Assembly (NCBI GenBank): GCA_023846275.1
Contig: CM043868.1
Location: 3,491,153-3,555,152 of the forward strand
Direction of reading: 5' to 3'
Source: Vanilla planifolia
Lineage: Eukaryota > Streptophyta > Magnoliopsida > Asparagales > Orchidaceae
DNA length: 64,000 bases
Of this stretch, positions 60,009-64,000 are shown one piece after another (positions within the stretch are counted from its first letter, which is position 1; every line of letters begins with the position of its first letter). The position numbers were made by a program, and so were the translations under genes. Under the pieces are notes generated by a model. It was not told the DNA's origin, did no database searches, and was given only the letters and a program-made list of their open reading frames with translations.

Positions 60009-60326
60009 CTATATAGCTGGAGGTGGAGAGCCAATCCAACGTCCATCCTCTGGTGGGAAATGGTGTTTAACTACGTTTGCAGCAGGCGCCGGTGGACTAA
60101 ATCCAGTTCTACCTCCAAGCATCCTCCTTCCTCCGATGATGTCTGCATATCAGATAGACGTCAGCAAGCAATCCGTTTGTAAGATGTTACTTTAAGAAAG
60201 GTACAACAGTTGAGAGTAAAGCTTGTGACCTTGGCTAGACATATGAACAAAGATTGGAACTGAAGAAGATGGTAAGAAGGAAACGAAGAGGAGTTGGATG
60301 CAAAAGAGAAGCCCCAACTTCACCAT
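60009..60326 (-). CDS. Secreted small-peptide precursor, 76 residues, two exons (family unknown)
   Basis: Spliced gene on the - strand: exon 1 60326-60230 (97 nt), intron 60229-60143 (87 nt), exon 2 60142-60009 (134 nt), total 231 nt = 76 codons plus TAG. Residues 1-22 form a classic signal peptide: MVK, then a hydrophobic core LGLLFCIQLLFVSFLP, then SSS. After a short hydrophobic linker, exon 2 encodes a tail with a dibasic site (GGRRMLGGR, about residues 36-44), a proline-rich part SPPAPAANVVKHHFPPEDG, and the end GSPPPAI. There is no tyrosine and the only cysteine is in the signal peptide. This excludes sulfated peptides (PSK, PSY, CIF, RGF) and cysteine-rich peptides. The layout (signal, variable linker, conserved-looking C-terminus after basic residues) is that of post-translationally processed plant peptide hormones. 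SPPAP..N..KH loosely recalls IDA/PIP-type endings, but the consensus is not met. Start chosen: first ATG after the TATA box, with a purine at -3. Role inferred only: an extracellular signal or cell-wall peptide. Confidence 0.7.
60143..60229 (-). other. Intron of the peptide gene
   Basis: 87 nt, CAAG|GTCACAAG ... GATATGCAG|ACATC on the - strand, canonical GT-AG. Reading through it from exon 1 reaches a stop within 14 codons, whereas removing it keeps one frame to the TAG. It separates the signal-peptide exon from the tail exon. Confidence 0.7.
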
Positions 60327-60380
60327 CTCTTCCTCCAAAAACAAACTACGAGTAACAGCCTCTGTGCAGAAATTCCCTTG

Positions 60381-60391
60381 TATTTAATATA
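60381..60391 (-). promoter_or_regulatory. TATA box of the peptide gene
   Basis: TATATTAAATA on the - strand, 55-65 bases before the ATG. Predicts a start site near 60,355-60,360 and a short 5' leader of about 30 nt. Confidence 0.6.
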
Positions 60392-60406
60392 AGAGGGAAT
60401 TGCCTT

Positions 60407-60412
60407 GGTCAA
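60407..60412 (-). promoter_or_regulatory. W-box-like element
   Basis: TTGACC on the - strand (GGTCAA on +), about 16 bases upstream of the TATA box. It fits the WRKY-binding core TTGAC(C/T). Short motif; function inferred only. Confidence 0.3.
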
Positions 60413-60488
60413 GATTTCAGGCTATTTTGTCCTATTTTAAAGATTAGATAGGATTCATCAGTTTACGCGGCACTGGGGAAAACTGTGG

Positions 60489-60494
60489 CGTCAA
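60489..60494 (-). promoter_or_regulatory. Second W-box-like core
   Basis: TTGACG on the - strand, about 100 bases upstream of the TATA box. It shares only the TTGAC core. Confidence 0.25.
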
Positions 60495-60685
60495 TCGTGA
60501 AATGGTCAGAACTAGAAATTGGGATGAAACTGTCACGAAGACTACTCAATAGTTTCTATTGCTTCTCTTCCAAGCCAAGAATTTGAAGCTATCAGTTTTC
60601 AAATAGAGTTTGTTTGTTAAAAGTTATGCTTTGCTTGTATGCACAGGCTCTTTTAAAGAACAGAAATAAATCTTCTTTATGAAAT

Positions 60686-62396
60686 ATAAACATATAAAAA
60701 TTTACTAGCCAAATCCTAATCATTAATTTGGAAAGGAGCTATACAACAACCATCAATGAAAAATCACTCGAGAGCAAACTTCAACACTTAGATGCTTGAG
60801 ATTGGACCCTTGGGATCAATTCACTTGAGTCTATGCCCTTGAGACCCAATCAGTTGAGGTTAAACAGTCAAGACTTAATTACTCGAGACTACCTAGTACA
60901 CGAGGTCAAAACCTAGTACACTAGGATGGAGCCTCAAAGCACAAACGTTCTATACCAAAACTTAAAGATTCTCTTGTTCAAACCAAATCCTCAAGACTCT
61001 GTCACTTAAGAGCAAACCCTTGAACTCCACCTATAGGAAGTCAAGATACTTGAGTCTAAGCCATGTGAACCAAAGAGCACATATCACCTCAGGTAGATAA
61101 ATAATTATCGAGGTGACAATTAGAGTTCCTTGGTAATGATAATAATTCTCCCATTCATGCACTCATCCCAAGAAATTAAATCATTATTAAGAAAATGACA
61201 ATAACTCTCCTATGACCTATTTACCTGGAGCAATTAAGCAATTAGTGAGATAACAAATATAAATCCTTGATGTTCTCAATGAAGTAGTGTCCGACATAAA
61301 AAAAATGGTAGGGAATGAACACTAGTGATGTCCGCAGAAAGGAATCACTTAATAAAGAGTGACTCCCATGCAAGGCTTTTGAAAGTACAGGGATAAATTA
61401 TCTTACATTATTTATTAAGAGGAAGATTTTGATTTTTACAAAAGATATTATAATATTAAGATGTTGAGACATCATTTGAGAGGAAAAATCTCTCATAGAT
61501 TTCATGAAAACTCTATGATGAAACGTGTTATTGGAGTAGTATTAGGATAGGCGATCAATAGAAAAATTCATTTGAAAAGGTCAAAACTTACTTGGGTCAA
61601 AATAGAACAATCAAGAAGACAATACCTTAATATAATAAGAGTGTCACAGTTATGATATCAAAACTAACCTTCTACTAATCTAATATGATTTGAGAAAAAA
61701 ACTAAGTGGAAATTGGTCAACTTGGAACATAAAAAGATGATTGCAATAAGTGTCAAGTTATGTCACAAGAAAAGAATCATTGAATAACGAGTAACTCTTT
61801 TACAATTTTTTTAAGGTGTAAGAATGAATTATCTCTCATTTACTATTGAGAAAGAGATCTTAGTATTTATAAGATATAATGTTATCTTGAGATTTTAATA
61901 TGCCTTATAAGGCCAAAACTTACTTAGGTCCAATGAAGACTACATATTTAAACATGCTATGATTTGAGTAGTATTAGCATGAGAGACAAAAGAAGAAGGC
62001 CCTTTGAGAATGATAAACCCACTTGGGTCAAAATGATATAATATAATGGGATAATATCTCAACATAGTAAGACTAGAATATCATAAACAAGTGATATAGA
62101 ATGATAATTAAAATATATTTTAGTTCATAGATAATTAAGAAGGCTTAAGTCCTTCAAACAATATATTTATATAAGAGCCTACTCAGAGGTGTTATATGTT
62201 CAAAATGAGAAATCCTAAGATCATCAAATAAATAAGAACTTTCCTAGAAGCTAAGGAATTACACTAATTGTAATAGAGGGGATCTCAACTAAAAAAAAAA
62301 TAGTTTTATTATCCCACCTAAGTACTTACATTAATGATAAAGTGGTAAGAAACAAACTTAAATGGAGTTCATAGAAAGAAATTTTTTTTATGAATT
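60686..62396. repeat. R1 tandem unit 1 (1.71 kb)
   Basis: Aligns with 62,397-63,838 at an offset of 1711 bases: ATTAATTTGGAAAG (60,722; 62,433), TTCACTTGAGTCTATG (60,820; 62,529), AATAATTATCGAG (61,100; 62,857), AAATCCTTGATGTTCTCAATGAAG (61,261 on; 63,015 on). The first part is a string of CTCAAGAC/CTTGAG/ACTCGAG phrases. The second part contains two sub-repeats 432 bases apart. Non-coding; class unknown. Confidence 0.8.
61300..62130. repeat. Two 430-bp sub-repeats inside R1 unit 1
   Basis: GGAATCACTTAATAAAGAGTGACTC at 61,341 and AGAATCATTGAATAACGAGTAACTC at 61,773 open two diverged copies, each followed by GAATTATCT/AAATTATCT, a TTTATTA/ATTTACTATTGAG stretch and a GATGTTGAGAC/GAGATTTTAATATG stretch. 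The same pair occurs in unit 2 at 63,095 and 63,519. Confidence 0.75.
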
Positions 62397-63838
62397 AAGA
62401 AGAAATAAAAATTTATAAGTCAAATGTTAACCATTAATTTGGAAAGCAATTATACAATAACCTTCAACGAAAAATCACTCGTGAATAAACATCGATTATA
62501 TGCTTGAGGTCAGACCCCTGGGATCGATTCACTTGAGTCTATGTCCATAAGACTTAGTCAGTTAAGGTTGAATCTTCAAGACTTAGATATTAAAGACTAG
62601 AGCCTCAAAACTCAGTACACAAGGCCAAACTAATAAAACCTAATTGCTCAAGGCTAGAACCTCAAGATCCAATATGTCAAGATGTAGCCTCAAAGCATAG
62701 AATTCAAAACCAAACCCTTGCGAATCAATTGTTGAAGCCCAACTCTCAAGACTATGTCAATTAAGGCCAAACCCTTAAGGCCTAGTTGTTGGAAGTCAAG
62801 ATACTTGAGTCCAAGCCATGTAAATAAAGGGGCACAAATTCACCTCAGGAAGGTAAATAATTATCGAGATAACTATTAGAGTTTATTGGAAATAATAATA
62901 ACTCCCCCATGTATGAACCCATCCTAAAAATTAAATCATTATTGATAAAATGACAATAACTCTCTTATGAGCCACTTACCTCAAGAATTAAGTAACTAAC
63001 AAGATAACAAATATAAATCCTTAATGTTCTCAATGAAGTAAAGTGTAACATCCAAAAAGGATAGGGAGTGAATGCTAGGTGATGTCCTAAGAATGAAATC
63101 ACTAGATAAGCAGTGGCACCAGTGCAAGAATTCTAACAGTGTAAAGATGAATTATCTCACATTAGTTACAAAGAAAAAGATTTTAATTTTTACATAACAT
63201 ATTATAGTTTTATATTATTCAAGGGAAAAACTCTCATGTATTTCATAAAAACTTTATGGTGAAACATGTCATTGGAATAGCATTTGGATGAGTAACCAAG
63301 ATAGAAAGCCATTTGAGAAGGATAAAACTTGCTAGGGTCAAGATAGGCAATCAGAGAGATAATATCCCAATATAATAAGATCAAAATATCAAACTTATGA
63401 TATCAAATGTGACATTCTACCAACCTAATATGATTTAAGAAAGAATTAAGTGGAAGTTGGTGGGCTTGTAATACAAAAAGATGATGGACAATAAATGTTA
63501 AGTAATGCCTTAAGAAAAGAATCATTGGATAAGTTGTGATTATTTTGTAATGTTTCTAAGGTGTAAGAATGAATTATCCTTTATTAACTACTCAGAGAGA
63601 GAGATATTAGTCTTTATATGAGATAACATTATTTTGAGATGTTAAGATGCCTTTTAGGACACAACCTATTTGGATCCCATGAAAATTATATATTTAAACA
63701 TGCTATAGTGAGAGTAATATTAGAATATGAGACAAAAGAGGAAGACCCTTTAGAATGGCAAATCCACTTATGGTCAAGATGGGGTAACTTAAGAGGTCAA
63801 CATCTCGACATAGTAAGATCAGGATGTCAAAAAATAGT
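62397..63838. repeat. R1 tandem unit 2 (partial)
   Basis: Second copy of the 1.71-kb unit. The last about 270 bases of unit 1 (the part also found inside the copia RT at 12.78-13.09 kb) are missing here. Open frames at 63,384-63,202 and 63,639-63,842 lie in it and are not genes. Confidence 0.8.
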
Positions 63839-64000
63839 ATAACTTATTTTTTTTTCTTTTTTTTTCTTTTTCATTGGCTATCCTCAACTTGTGATGAATA
63901 AACAATCTAAAATGAGAATCAAATGAGGTAAAACTTTATTCTTTAATTAGGAATCTCTTAAGCCTCATGTTTAAGAAGAGATAGAGTTCTATGCATCTCT
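63839..64000. other. Window end: T-rich run and unassigned sequence
   Basis: A T/C-rich run (63,847-63,870) is followed by AT-rich sequence with no recognisable feature. The T-run directly after the truncated R1 unit could be a repeat edge. Confidence 0.4.

Noticed and set aside
59994-60182. A 62-codon + strand frame near the peptide gene
   Set aside because: It is antisense to exon 2 and the intron of the - strand peptide gene, has no signal or domain, and has no promoter on its side.
1-64000. tRNA, rRNA or snoRNA genes
   Set aside because: I looked for tRNA B-box-like GGTTCGA phrases and rRNA-like GC-rich blocks; none was found apart from the tRNA-complementary primer-binding sites.

Overview
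This is a stretch of nuclear DNA from a land plant, most likely an angiosperm. It is very A+T-rich (roughly 70% by eye) and consists mainly of old, nested plant retrotransposons. The evidence is Ty1/copia (SIRE/Maximus-like) and Ty3/gypsy (Tekay/Del-like) coding traces, primer-binding sites of the plant initiator-Met tRNA type (TGGTATCAGAGC), an L1-type LINE fragment, and one short GT-AG intron gene with a TATA box. There are no operons, rRNA genes, CRISPR arrays or other prokaryotic features. The species cannot be named from this window.

Layout. 1-7.2 kb: two decayed SIRE-like copia elements in opposite orientation, one on + (its 3' end and 3' LTR) and one on - (3' LTR start at 2367, late extra ORF, gag remnants). 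7.17-17.8 kb: a recognisable but broken SIRE-like copia on + with about 2-kb LTRs, PBS, gag, integrase, RT and RNase H traces, and two secondary insertions. 17.8-24.2 kb: AT-rich sequence and a -strand copia gag with PBS and LTR edge. 24.18-26.33 kb: a compact -strand LTR element (about 700-bp LTRs, about 750-bp interior, PBS). 26.3-32.6 kb: unassigned AT-rich DNA with an 80-bp tandem repeat and scattered copies of a repeat called R1 here. 32.8-33.67 kb: a broken L1 LINE. 33.67-37.1 kb and 49.7-54.7 kb: two direct copies of a long LTR-like repeat (family L); a third copy lies inverted at 39.3-40.65 kb. 37.1-39 kb: the 3' end of another copia. 41,830-43,716: a clean solo LTR with a perfect CAACT target-site duplication. 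43.7-48.3 kb: a tandem array of Tekay-like integrase/LTR units on -. 52.2-54.0 kb: a small gag-only element (TR-GAG-like) nested in family L. 56.5 kb: the start of a gypsy-like gag. 60.7-63.8 kb: two tandem 1.71-kb R1 units.

The one convincing host gene lies in a unique island of about 2.6 kb (58.0-60.66 kb). It is a two-exon gene on the - strand, 60,326 to 60,009, encoding a 76-residue secreted-peptide precursor: a signal peptide, then a linear, proline-rich, tyrosine-free C-terminal tail. It has an 87-nt GT-AG intron, a TATA box and two W-box-like sites upstream. I could not match the tail to a known plant peptide-hormone family, so it is the best candidate here for something undescribed.

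All LTR elements are treated as fossils. Coding calls for them rest on recognisable protein blocks, not on intact reading frames. Boundaries without an explicit end motif are approximate.
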